From the NCBI GenBank assembly GCA_900552975.1, contig UWSL01000036.1, positions 1-12,185 on the forward strand: 12,185 bases of DNA, in the 5' to 3' direction. The notes below the pieces were generated by a model. The model was not told the origin of the DNA and did no database searches. It saw only the letters and a list, made by a program, of their open reading frames with translations. The stretch comes from an uncultured Mycoplasmatota bacterium (lineage in GTDB: Bacteria; Bacillota_I; Bacilli_A; RF39; UBA660). Positions 1 to 6,146 of the stretch are shown here, piece after piece. Within the stretch, counting starts at the first letter, position 1. Each line of letters opens with the position of its first letter. The position numbers and the translations under genes are program-made.

Positions 1-116
1 ATGATATAGTTAAACAAAATGCTTTTAATTATGCTTTAGAAAAAGGTATTACACATATTGATTATGATGAATATGAAGCAGAAGCATCAGCATCAGCATC
101 ACAATTGGTATTATAA
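1..116 (+). CDS. 3' end of an unidentified protein
   Basis: An open frame enters from the left edge in frame 3 and stops at TAA 114-116. About 37 residues are visible, reading DIVKQNAFNYALEKG, then an acidic stretch (DYDEYEAEA), an Ala-Ser run and QLVL at the C-terminus. I do not recognise the family from this tail. It lies upstream of the accessory and conjugation genes of an integrative element, on the same strand, so it is probably another ICE gene, but its function cannot be named. The frame is supported by coding-like codon use, the absence of stops and a stop placed well before the next ribosome binding site. Confidence 0.6.
   Translation, partial: DIVKQNAFNYALEKGITHIDYDEYEAEASASASQLVL
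84..101 (+). repeat. (GCATCA)x3 short tandem repeat in the partial gene
   Basis: Three perfect copies of the hexamer GCATCA encode (Ala-Ser)3 near the C-terminus of the partial left-edge gene. The unit is a multiple of three, so a change in copy number would keep the frame. It is a short low-complexity tract; no function is claimed. Confidence 0.6.
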
Positions 117-118
117 CT

Positions 119-133
119 ACAAATTATAATTTA
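119..133 (+). repeat. Left copy of a 15-bp repeat flanking the cysteine-rich gene
   Basis: ACAAATTATAATTTA lies 2 nt after the stop codon of the partial gene. A copy differing at one base lies at 621-635, 3 nt after the stop of the next gene. The word is AT-rich, so chance similarity is possible. Confidence 0.35.
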
Positions 134-176
134 ATAATTAATTAGATAAATAGTAAGTTATCGTGGAGATGATAGT

Positions 177-617
177 ATGGAATGTAAAGAATGTTATAGT
201 GATAAAAATAGAATTACACCATTGCTTGGTGCAAGAGAATGTTTAGAAAATCATTTACAATATGTTTGTGGAACTTGTGGCAGATGTATTTGTATTGACA
301 AAGATAAAATTAGAGGTTTACAAAGATGGAATTTTCCATTTAAAAGTTTAGATATTGCAAAATTATATTTAAGAACAGCAGATTATACCAATAAAAAGTG
401 TTGTGGCATTTATGAAATAGAAAATTCAAAAGGAAGAAAATCATATAAAATATTTGCAAGTGATACAGAACTTAATGACTATTTATCTAAAAACAAAGAT
501 AAAATATGTAATGGTAATAAAGCACTATTTACAATGAATGAGTATAAAGAATTTAATAATACTCAAATAAAACATTTATCACAAGATGAAGTTGAAAAAT
601 ATTTGAGTGAAATGTAA
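177..617 (+). CDS. Small cysteine-rich (probable zinc-binding) protein, 146 aa
   Basis: The function is unknown. The N-terminus contains Cys3-x2-Cys6, Cys22, then Cys31-x2-Cys34-x2-Cys37-x-Cys39, a pattern that looks like one or two structural zinc sites; a Cys75-Cys76 pair follows. The remainder (after about residue 80) is lysine/asparagine-rich and probably alpha/beta, with no signal peptide or membrane segment, so it should be cytoplasmic. The ATG at 177 is supported by GGAG at 165-168 (8-nt spacing). It stands alone between the left-edge gene and an intrinsic terminator at 643-668, with near-identical 15-bp words just after the preceding stop and just after its own stop. It may therefore be an independently acquired cargo gene. 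A nucleic-acid-binding role is possible but not shown. Confidence 0.75.
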   Translation: MECKECYSDKNRITPLLGARECLENHLQYVCGTCGRCICIDKDKIRGLQRWNFPFKSLDIAKLYLRTADYTNKKCCGIYEIENSKGRKSYKIFASDTELNDYLSKNKDKICNGNKALFTMNEYKEFNNTQIKHLSQDEVEKYLSEM

Positions 618-620
618 TAC

Positions 621-635
621 ACAAATTACAATTTA
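621..635 (+). repeat. Right copy of the 15-bp repeat flanking the cysteine-rich gene
   Basis: ACAAATTACAATTTA matches 119-133 at 14 of 15 positions and sits just after the stop codon of the cysteine-rich gene, directly before the terminator at 643-668. Confidence 0.35.
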
Positions 636-642
636 TTGGGGA

Positions 643-668
643 GATTAGTTAGTAAAACTAGTCTTTTT
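643..668 (+). terminator. Intrinsic terminator upstream of the ArdC-like gene
   Basis: The arm GATTAGTT (643-650) pairs with AACTAGTC (656-663; 8 bp with one G-T pair) around loop AGTAA, followed by TTTTT and a further T-rich run. It ends transcription after the cysteine-rich gene, or attenuates read-through into the gene at 691. The gap to 691 is short and I see no convincing promoter in it. Confidence 0.7.
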
Positions 669-690
669 ATTTTGGAAAAAGGAGGATTAA

Positions 691-1587
691 GTGAAAGTAA
701 GTAAAACAAGAGAAGAATTAGTTAAAATGTATATTGATTCTCTAAAAGAAGGAGATATACCGTGGCGACAAAGATGGACTACATCTTTAAATATTAATGG
801 TGTATCTAATATTGAATATAAAGGAATTAATCAACTATTATTGAGTCTTGTTACTTATAATAATAAGTACAATGATAATAGATGGCTTACATTTAAACAA
901 ATAAAAGATAAAGGATATAAATTAAAAGATGGTAAAGGTAAAGGAGTTCCTATTGAGTTTTGGTCTGTATATGATATAGAAAATAAAAGAAGGATTAATT
1001 TAAATGAATATGAAAAAATATTAATTAAGAATCCAGAGTTAAAAGATAATTATCGATTATTTTGTAATACTTCTTATGTATTTAATGGATCATTAATTGA
1101 AGGGTTACCAGAATTAGAACAAAGTAAAAATAAGAAAGAAAGCAGTAAGTTTATTAATAAGTTAATTAAAAATTTAGGTGTTAAATATTATGAAACAGGA
1201 GAACAAGCATATTATGTTCCCATTAAAGATGAGGTATTTATACCACCATCAGAAAAGTTTATTGATGTCTATTCTTATTATGCTACACAATTACATGAGT
1301 TATGTCATGCAACTGGTAATAAAAATAGATTAAATAGAAAACAAATAGGAAATGATAAAAAAGATTATGCTAGAGAAGAATTAATTGCTGAAATTAGTTC
1401 TTCTTTTTTAATGGCTGAACTAGGAATAAACCCAAGTGATGATTACAACAATCATAAAAGCTATATTCAAAGTTGGATAAGTATTTTAGAAGATAAACCT
1501 AGTGAATTATTTAAAGCTATAAATGAATCGAATAAAGTCTGTGATTATATAGATAATAAAGTGAAAATAAAAGAAAAGGAGAGATGA
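691..1587 (+). CDS. ArdC-like antirestriction protein (ssDNA-binding domain + zincin metallopeptidase)
   Basis: This 298-aa protein resembles the ArdC family, which mobile elements use to protect or help establish single-stranded transferred DNA in the recipient. The N-terminal part (about 5-130) shows the features of the ArdC N-terminal ssDNA-binding domain: an early IPWRQRW motif and a YKGINQLLLSL segment. The C-terminal part is a gluzincin-type metallopeptidase with HELCH at 202-206 and a downstream REELIAEI helix (228-235) that supplies the third glutamate ligand. The start is GTG at 691, preceded by AAGGAGG (679-685). The gene ends in AAGGAGAGATGA, which doubles as the ribosome binding site of the next gene, starting 4 nt later. 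Length and domain order fit the family. The actual substrate of the peptidase is unknown. Confidence 0.88.
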   Translation: MKVSKTREELVKMYIDSLKEGDIPWRQRWTTSLNINGVSNIEYKGINQLLLSLVTYNNKYNDNRWLTFKQIKDKGYKLKDGKGKGVPIEFWSVYDIENKRRINLNEYEKILIKNPELKDNYRLFCNTSYVFNGSLIEGLPELEQSKNKKESSKFINKLIKNLGVKYYETGEQAYYVPIKDEVFIPPSEKFIDVYSYYATQLHELCHATGNKNRLNRKQIGNDKKDYAREELIAEISSSFLMAELGINPSDDYNNHKSYIQSWISILEDKPSELFKAINESNKVCDYIDNKVKIKEKER

Positions 1588-1590
1588 ATT

Positions 1591-2016
1591 ATGGGATATA
1601 GATCAGATGTTAGAATAATAGTATCAAAAGAGGGATATAAAGAATTGAATGATTATGTGAATAAATATTTAAAGAATAAAAACTTTCCATATCAAGAAAA
1701 TATATTTCTTCATCCAGATGTTAAGCTGTTAGGAGATGATAGTATTTATTTAGGATGGAATTACTTAAAATGGTATAACGGTTATCATGAAATAGATGCA
1801 GTAATGAATGGATTGGAACATTTAAAGAAAAAAGATTTATCTTATAGATATGCAAGAATTGGGGAGGATTTTACTGATTTTGAAGAAGATAATTATGATT
1901 CTGTAAAGACAAATGAGAATTTAGTATATCCAGCAATGGAAAAATATTTTGATGATGGCTATTTTGATGGTATTGAGGAAGAACAAGTAAAGAAGAAAGA
2001 AGATATGGAACGATGA
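1591..2016 (+). CDS. Conserved mobile-element/phage protein of unknown function (MGYRSDV type), 141 aa
   Basis: The N-terminus MGYRSDVRIIVSKEGY and the later pattern YLKWYNGYHEIDAVMNGLE followed by YARIGEDFTDFEE recall a small protein family often seen in phages and ICEs; no function is established to my knowledge. It is acidic and cytoplasmic, with no membrane segment. It follows the ArdC-like gene by 3 nt with GGAGAG as ribosome binding site and overlaps the next gene at ATGA (2013-2016), so it belongs to the same translationally coupled block. Its C-terminus KKKEDMER is identical to that of the next protein because the 24 bp around both junctions are identical. Confidence 0.75.
   Translation: MGYRSDVRIIVSKEGYKELNDYVNKYLKNKNFPYQENIFLHPDVKLLGDDSIYLGWNYLKWYNGYHEIDAVMNGLEHLKKKDLSYRYARIGEDFTDFEEDNYDSVKTNENLVYPAMEKYFDDGYFDGIEEEQVKKKEDMER
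1993..2016 (+). repeat. 24-bp gene-junction repeat, copy 1
   Basis: A 24-bp sequence starting AAGAAAGAAGATATGG and ending AACGATGA occurs identically here and at 2463-2486, exactly 470 bp apart. Each copy encodes the last residues (KKEDMER) of one gene, its TGA stop, and the ATG of the following gene in the ATGA overlap. Confidence 0.9.
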
Positions 2017-2486
2017 ATGATAATATTGGAAAAGTATATAAAGAAGCCAAATTTATTTTAGATAATACACCAGAATATCGAGATTGTAATATTAATTATA
2101 TTTTAGAAAATGATAAACACGATGTTTATTTACTTGCATCAGATGGTATGGAAACAGCCGTAGAATTTACTTTAAAAAATGGGAAACTAGATTATTACAA
2201 TGTACCAGAATGGGATTATAATTTTGATTATTATCTACTTAATTATTTTGAAGAAGGTTATAATATAGCACTTATGACTGATGAATTACACCAAGCATTA
2301 TGGAATAAATTATATGAAATATATCCAAATGATGTGGAGTTTAAAGAAGGTGCTTTATATTACAGTAATTATTGTAAAAAACAATATATTACTAGTGAAA
2401 CTTTAGAAAAGATAACAGGTGAGAAGACTCATGATATAATGCCATTATTTGATAAAGAAAAAAAGAAAGAAGATATGGAACGATGA
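2013..2486 (+). CDS. Hypothetical acidic protein in the ArdC-like block, 157 aa
   Basis: Function unknown. The protein is acidic and rich in Tyr/Asn/Asp: a short N-terminal helix (about 1-18), a mixed alpha/beta middle (residues 25-75, including VYLLASDGMETAVEFTLKNG), and a helical C-terminal half with LHQALWNKLYEIYP. It has no signal peptide, membrane segment or recognisable catalytic motif. The ATG at 2013 overlaps the preceding stop (ATGA), indicating coupled translation; the local ribosome binding site is weak (TGGAA). It ends in KKKEDMER like its upstream neighbour and again overlaps the next gene by ATGA (2483-2486). Its place directly after an ArdC-like gene suggests a role during establishment or anti-defence, but that is inference only. 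Confidence 0.7.
   Translation: MNDNIGKVYKEAKFILDNTPEYRDCNINYILENDKHDVYLLASDGMETAVEFTLKNGKLDYYNVPEWDYNFDYYLLNYFEEGYNIALMTDELHQALWNKLYEIYPNDVEFKEGALYYSNYCKKQYITSETLEKITGEKTHDIMPLFDKEKKKEDMER
2463..2486 (+). repeat. 24-bp gene-junction repeat, copy 2
   Basis: Identical to 1993-2016. It encodes the C-terminal KKEDMER of the 157-aa protein plus the ATGA overlap that starts the next gene. Confidence 0.9.
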
Positions 2487-2989
2487 GAAAACAATATGAT
2501 GATTTTACCCAATTAAAGTTAAAAGATATGTCTAAATCAATTAGTGATATGACTTATAAATATATAAATCCTGATACTAATGCTCCAACTAAAGTACCAC
2601 CAGCTCATTATGAAAAAATACTAGATCAAGTTACTGAAAAATATATGGCTGATGTTACTTCTAAACAATTTTTAACTATTATGTATAATCAATTAAATTC
2701 ACTAAAGAAGGAAGATGAAAGATACTTTAGGGAAGCTCTTATATGTTTAGATATGGGACTTAATCCTAAAGATATGAGAATAGAAGAACAAGTTGCTTTA
2801 AATTATGCGAGTGATTTTGTAGTTGAAAGACAAGCACAATTGAAAAAGGACTTTCATTTTTTAAATGAGGAAATAACTGAAGCTTATAGATATGGCAAAG
2901 AAGATCGTTTTATACAATCACAATCAGTTAGAGAATCTAATAAGTTAGAAGGACTAAATCAGAAAAGAAAAGACTCTTGGGAAAGATAA
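2483..2989 (+). CDS. Hypothetical helical protein in the ArdC-like block, 168 aa
   Basis: Function unknown. It is predicted by eye to be almost wholly alpha-helical and highly charged, with long amphipathic stretches around residues 40-75 and 105-150, and no membrane segment or signal peptide. The start ATG at 2483 overlaps the preceding TGA. It is the last gene of the block that begins at 691: its stop at 2987-2989 is followed at once by the promoter of the conjugation genes. The C-terminus RKDSWER is a diverged version of the KKEDMER tails of its two neighbours, as if all three genes had been joined through copies of one junction. I cannot assign it to a family. Confidence 0.7.
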   Translation: MRKQYDDFTQLKLKDMSKSISDMTYKYINPDTNAPTKVPPAHYEKILDQVTEKYMADVTSKQFLTIMYNQLNSLKKEDERYFREALICLDMGLNPKDMRIEEQVALNYASDFVVERQAQLKKDFHFLNEEITEAYRYGKEDRFIQSQSVRESNKLEGLNQKRKDSWER

Positions 2990-2999
2990 AATCGCACAT

Positions 3000-3027
3000 T
3001 TGTATATCACAAAATTTAAGATATAAT
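3000..3027 (+). promoter_or_regulatory. Promoter of the conjugation block
   Basis: TTGTAT (3000-3005), 16-bp spacer, TATAAT (3022-3027), about 22 nt before the 3049 start codon, whose ribosome binding site GAGG is at 3036-3039. The -35 is immediately preceded by AATCGCACATT (2990-3000), a word found again before the recombinase gene (10839-10849) and possibly a regulator site. Confidence 0.7.
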
Positions 3028-3048
3028 GGTATCATGAGGTAAAAAAAT

Positions 3049-3495
3049 ATGATTAAAGAATATAAAATTAGCGAGAATGTCTTAGAACTTGAAGATCTAA
3101 TGGTAAACTATCTGTATGGTAAAGGTGATTATCCCCCTAAAGTTAGAGAAGCTTTAGATAATCTTAATAATGCAATACTTGATACCTATAGTGAACAAAC
3201 TATAGAAGATTATGCAATGGATGATATTACAGATTATTATGTTGAAGTATTGCCTAATGGGAAAGCCATTAAAAATGAAGTTGATTTACATATTTTAATG
3301 CTAAATAATTTTATAGATAATTATTTTGATAATAAATATGGTTATTATCCTGAAGATATAGGGGAAGCTATAGAGAAACTTCATAAAACAGTTTTGAAAC
3401 ATTTAAAATTTAGTGGAGATATAGATTATTTTTATATTTTAAGAGAAATAAAATATGTAAAAGAAGGCGTGGATGATGGAAGTAAAGATAAATAA
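3049..3495 (+). CDS. Hypothetical acidic protein with an internal duplication, first gene of the conjugation block, 148 aa
   Basis: Function unknown. The protein is acidic, Tyr/Asp-rich, without signal peptide or membrane helices. Residues 20-45 (NYLYGKG-DYPPKVREALDN...) and 91-117 (NYFDNKYGYYPEDIGEAIEK...) align with the same aromatic, proline and helix pattern, so the chain looks like two copies of a helical unit of roughly 65 residues. The ATG at 3049 has GAGG at 3036-3039 (9-nt spacing) and lies just downstream of a good promoter. Its 3' end overlaps the PrgI-family gene by 23 bp, so the two are almost certainly co-expressed. It could be an accessory or regulatory factor for the transfer apparatus; this is guesswork from position. 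Confidence 0.72.
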   Translation: MIKEYKISENVLELEDLMVNYLYGKGDYPPKVREALDNLNNAILDTYSEQTIEDYAMDDITDYYVEVLPNGKAIKNEVDLHILMLNNFIDNYFDNKYGYYPEDIGEAIEKLHKTVLKHLKFSGDIDYFYILREIKYVKEGVDDGSKDK

Positions 3496-3841
3496 AGAGA
3501 TAAGAGATTATCAAGAAAATATATATTTTGGTTTAAATTTAAGACAATTTATTTGTTCAATATTAGGAATCGCTATGTCGGTTCTTTTATATTTTATGTT
3601 TAGAAATTATATGAGTTTAGAAACAATATCTTGGGTATGTATCTTAGGTGCATTACCTTTTATTTTAATTGGTTTTGTTAAGTATAATGGATTAACTGCT
3701 GAAAAGTTTATATTTGCTTATATTAAATCTAAAATACTTACACCAGTTAATCTAACATTTAAACCAATAAACTTTTATTATGAATTAATAAAAAATAAGA
3801 AGGAGAGTAGATCTAATGAAGACAATAAGAAAGAAAAATAA
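3473..3841 (+). CDS. PrgI-family conjugation membrane protein, 122 aa
   Basis: This is a small inner-membrane component of the type IV secretion-like transfer channel of Gram-positive ICEs. The N-terminus MEVKINKEIRDYQENIYFG and the block around SWVCILGALPF...GFVKYNGLTAEKF are typical of the PrgI family of Tn1549-like elements. Two membrane helices are visible at about 24-43 and 51-69, followed by a basic cytoplasmic tail with YIKSKIL and FKPINFYYE. Two adjacent ATGs (3473 and 3476) are possible. The second gives the usual MEVKIN start and better spacing (8 nt) from AGAAGG. It overlaps both neighbours (23 bp upstream, 26 bp downstream), as expected for a PrgI-VirB4 pair. Confidence 0.88.
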   Translation: MMEVKINKEIRDYQENIYFGLNLRQFICSILGIAMSVLLYFMFRNYMSLETISWVCILGALPFILIGFVKYNGLTAEKFIFAYIKSKILTPVNLTFKPINFYYELIKNKKESRSNEDNKKEK

Positions 3842-6146
3842 AGAAAAAGATGATTTTAAAATACCTAAAAGTGTACAAGATACTATACCTGTGAATAAAG
3901 TTTATAAGGATGGTATCTTTTTAATTGGAAAAGATAAGTATAGTAAGACTTTTAAGTTTACGGATATAAATTATGCCGTTGCAAGTAAATCGGATAAAGA
4001 AGCTATGTTTCTTAATTATGGAGAATTATTAAATTCTTTTGATAGCAGTGCTACTACAAAGATAACTATAATAAATAGAAAATTAAATAAAGTTGATTTT
4101 GAAAAGAATGTATTAATATCTTTAAATAATGATGAGTTAGATAAGTATAGAAATGAATACAATAATATGTTACTTGATAAGACTATTAATTCTAATAGTA
4201 TGATACAAGAGAAATTTTTAACTATTACTATAGTCAAGAAAAATATTGAAGAAGCGAGAAACTATTTTAAGAGAATGGCCATAGAATTAAATAATCATTT
4301 TAGAGATTTAGGAAGTAAATGTGAAGAACTAGACCTAAATGAAAGACTAAGATTATTGCATGACTTTTATCGAAATGGAGAGGAATCTTCTTTTTATTTT
4401 GATTTAAAAGATAATATGCAAAAGGGTAGTTCTTTTAAAGACTATATATGTTCTGATAGTATGAGTTTTAAGGATGATTATTTTGAATATGGTAAATTAG
4501 TTGGTAGAGTATTATTTCTAAAAGATTATGCTAACTATATAAAAGATGATATGGTATCAGAACTTACTGATATAAATAAAAGTATGATTTTATCTATAGA
4601 TGTTATACCAATACCAATGGATGAAGCAATTAGAGAAGTGGAAAATAGAAGATTGGGTGTTGAAACAAATATTGCTAACTTTCAAAGAAGACAAAATGCT
4701 AATAACAACTTTAGTGTTGTTATACCTTATGATTTAGAACAACAAAGACAAGAATCTAAAGAGTTTTTAGATGATTTAACAACTCGTGATCAAAGGATGT
4801 TTGTGTGTTTAATCACAATGGTACATACAGAATCCTCAAAAGAAAAATTAGATGAAGATACTGAATCACTTTTATCTATTGGTCGTAAACACTTGTGTCA
4901 GTTAGGAATACTTAAATATCAACAGCTAGATGGGCTTATTACTGCTATACCATTTGGAGTAAAAAGAATAGATATTTTAAGAACATTGACTACCGAATCT
5001 TTAGGCGTATTTATGCCTTTTAGAGTGCAAGAGATTAATCATGAAAATGGTATTTATTATGGAGATAATGTAATAAGTAAAAATATGATTATTGCTGATA
5101 GAAGACAGTTATTAAATGGTAATAGTTTTATTCTAGGAGTAAGTGGCTCTGGTAAATCTTTTAGTGCTAAAAATGAAATAGTTTCTATTGCTTTAAGAGA
5201 TCCTAATGCTGATATATTAATAATTGACCCAGAAAGAGAATATCCAAAGTTAGTTGAGGCTCTAGGGGGAGAAGATATAATTATTTCTGCAACAAGTAAT
5301 AATCATATAAATGCAATGGATATTAATAAAGATTATGGTGATGGGGCAAATCCAATTATCTTAAAATCAGAGTTTATTTTATCCTTATGTGAACACTTAA
5401 TGGGTGGTGTTAATCTTGGACCAAAAGAAAAATCAATTATAGATAGATGTACTGCTAAAGTTTATAGAGTTTATGCACAAGGTAATTATCAAGGTGTTCC
5501 ACCAACTTTACAAGACTTACACGATGAGTTATTAAATCAACCAGAAGAAGAAGCAAAACAAATTGCTCTTGCTATTGAATTATTTTCAAGTGGATCATTA
5601 AATACATTTGCTAAAAATACTAATGTTAATACTAAATCAAGAATAATTTGTTATGACATATTAGAACTTGGTACTGATTTACTTCCTATAGGAATGTTAG
5701 TTGTACTAGATTCTATATTGAATAGGATAACTTCTAATAGAGCAAAAGGTAGAAACACATATATCTTCATAGATGAAATATATTTATTATTTAAATATGA
5801 ATATTCAGCAGATTTCCTATTTACTTTATGGAAAAGAGTTAGAAAGTACGGAGCTTATGCAACTGGTATTACACAAAATGTAGATGACTTATTACAATCT
5901 CATACTGCAAGAACAATGCTTGCTAATTCAGAATTTATAGTTATGCTTAATCAAGCATCAACAGATAGACTAGATCTTGCAAAACTTCTTAATATCTCTG
6001 AAACACAATTATCTTACATTACTAATGTAGGTGCTGGATGTGGATTGTTAAAAGTTGGCTCTACTTTAGTACCATTTGAAAATCATTTTCCTAAGGATAC
6101 TAATCTTTATAAATTAATGACTACTAAACCTGATGAAAGTAAGTGA
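3816..6146 (+). CDS. VirB4-like conjugal transfer ATPase (CD1110-type)
   Basis: This is the cytoplasmic hexameric ATPase that energises assembly and operation of the conjugative type IV secretion channel. It has 776 aa, the usual size for the family. The N-terminal part (1-about 400) is the VirB4 N-domain; the ATPase core has Walker A GVSGSGKS at 441-448, followed by the IIDPEREYPKL segment, and Walker B YIFIDE at 649-654, followed by a TGITQNVDDLL segment. The C-terminal end LVPFENHFPKDTNLYKLMTTKP is characteristic of VirB4 proteins from Tn1549-like ICEs. The ATG at 3816 is preceded by GGAGAG and lies inside the end of the PrgI-family gene. No truncation or frameshift is seen, so the transfer machinery looks functional at this gene. 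Confidence 0.93.
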   Translation: MKTIRKKNKEKDDFKIPKSVQDTIPVNKVYKDGIFLIGKDKYSKTFKFTDINYAVASKSDKEAMFLNYGELLNSFDSSATTKITIINRKLNKVDFEKNVLISLNNDELDKYRNEYNNMLLDKTINSNSMIQEKFLTITIVKKNIEEARNYFKRMAIELNNHFRDLGSKCEELDLNERLRLLHDFYRNGEESSFYFDLKDNMQKGSSFKDYICSDSMSFKDDYFEYGKLVGRVLFLKDYANYIKDDMVSELTDINKSMILSIDVIPIPMDEAIREVENRRLGVETNIANFQRRQNANNNFSVVIPYDLEQQRQESKEFLDDLTTRDQRMFVCLITMVHTESSKEKLDEDTESLLSIGRKHLCQLGILKYQQLDGLITAIPFGVKRIDILRTLTTESLGVFMPFRVQEINHENGIYYGDNVISKNMIIADRRQLLNGNSFILGVSGSGKSFSAKNEIVSIALRDPNADILIIDPEREYPKLVEALGGEDIIISATSNNHINAMDINKDYGDGANPIILKSEFILSLCEHLMGGVNLGPKEKSIIDRCTAKVYRVYAQGNYQGVPPTLQDLHDELLNQPEEEAKQIALAIELFSSGSLNTFAKNTNVNTKSRIICYDILELGTDLLPIGMLVVLDSILNRITSNRAKGRNTYIFIDEIYLLFKYEYSADFLFTLWKRVRKYGAYATGITQNVDDLLQSHTARTMLANSEFIVMLNQASTDRLDLAKLLNISETQLSYITNVGAGCGLLKVGSTLVPFENHFPKDTNLYKLMTTKPDESK

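Noticed and set aside
643..690. oriT hairpin upstream of the ArdC-like gene
   Set aside because: The hairpin with its T-run is fully explained as an intrinsic terminator, and no relaxase gene is adjacent.
4016..4237. Minus-strand open frame inside the VirB4 gene
   Set aside because: Shadow of a confidently coding + strand gene; hydrophobic only because it is antisense to AT-rich codons; no ribosome binding site.
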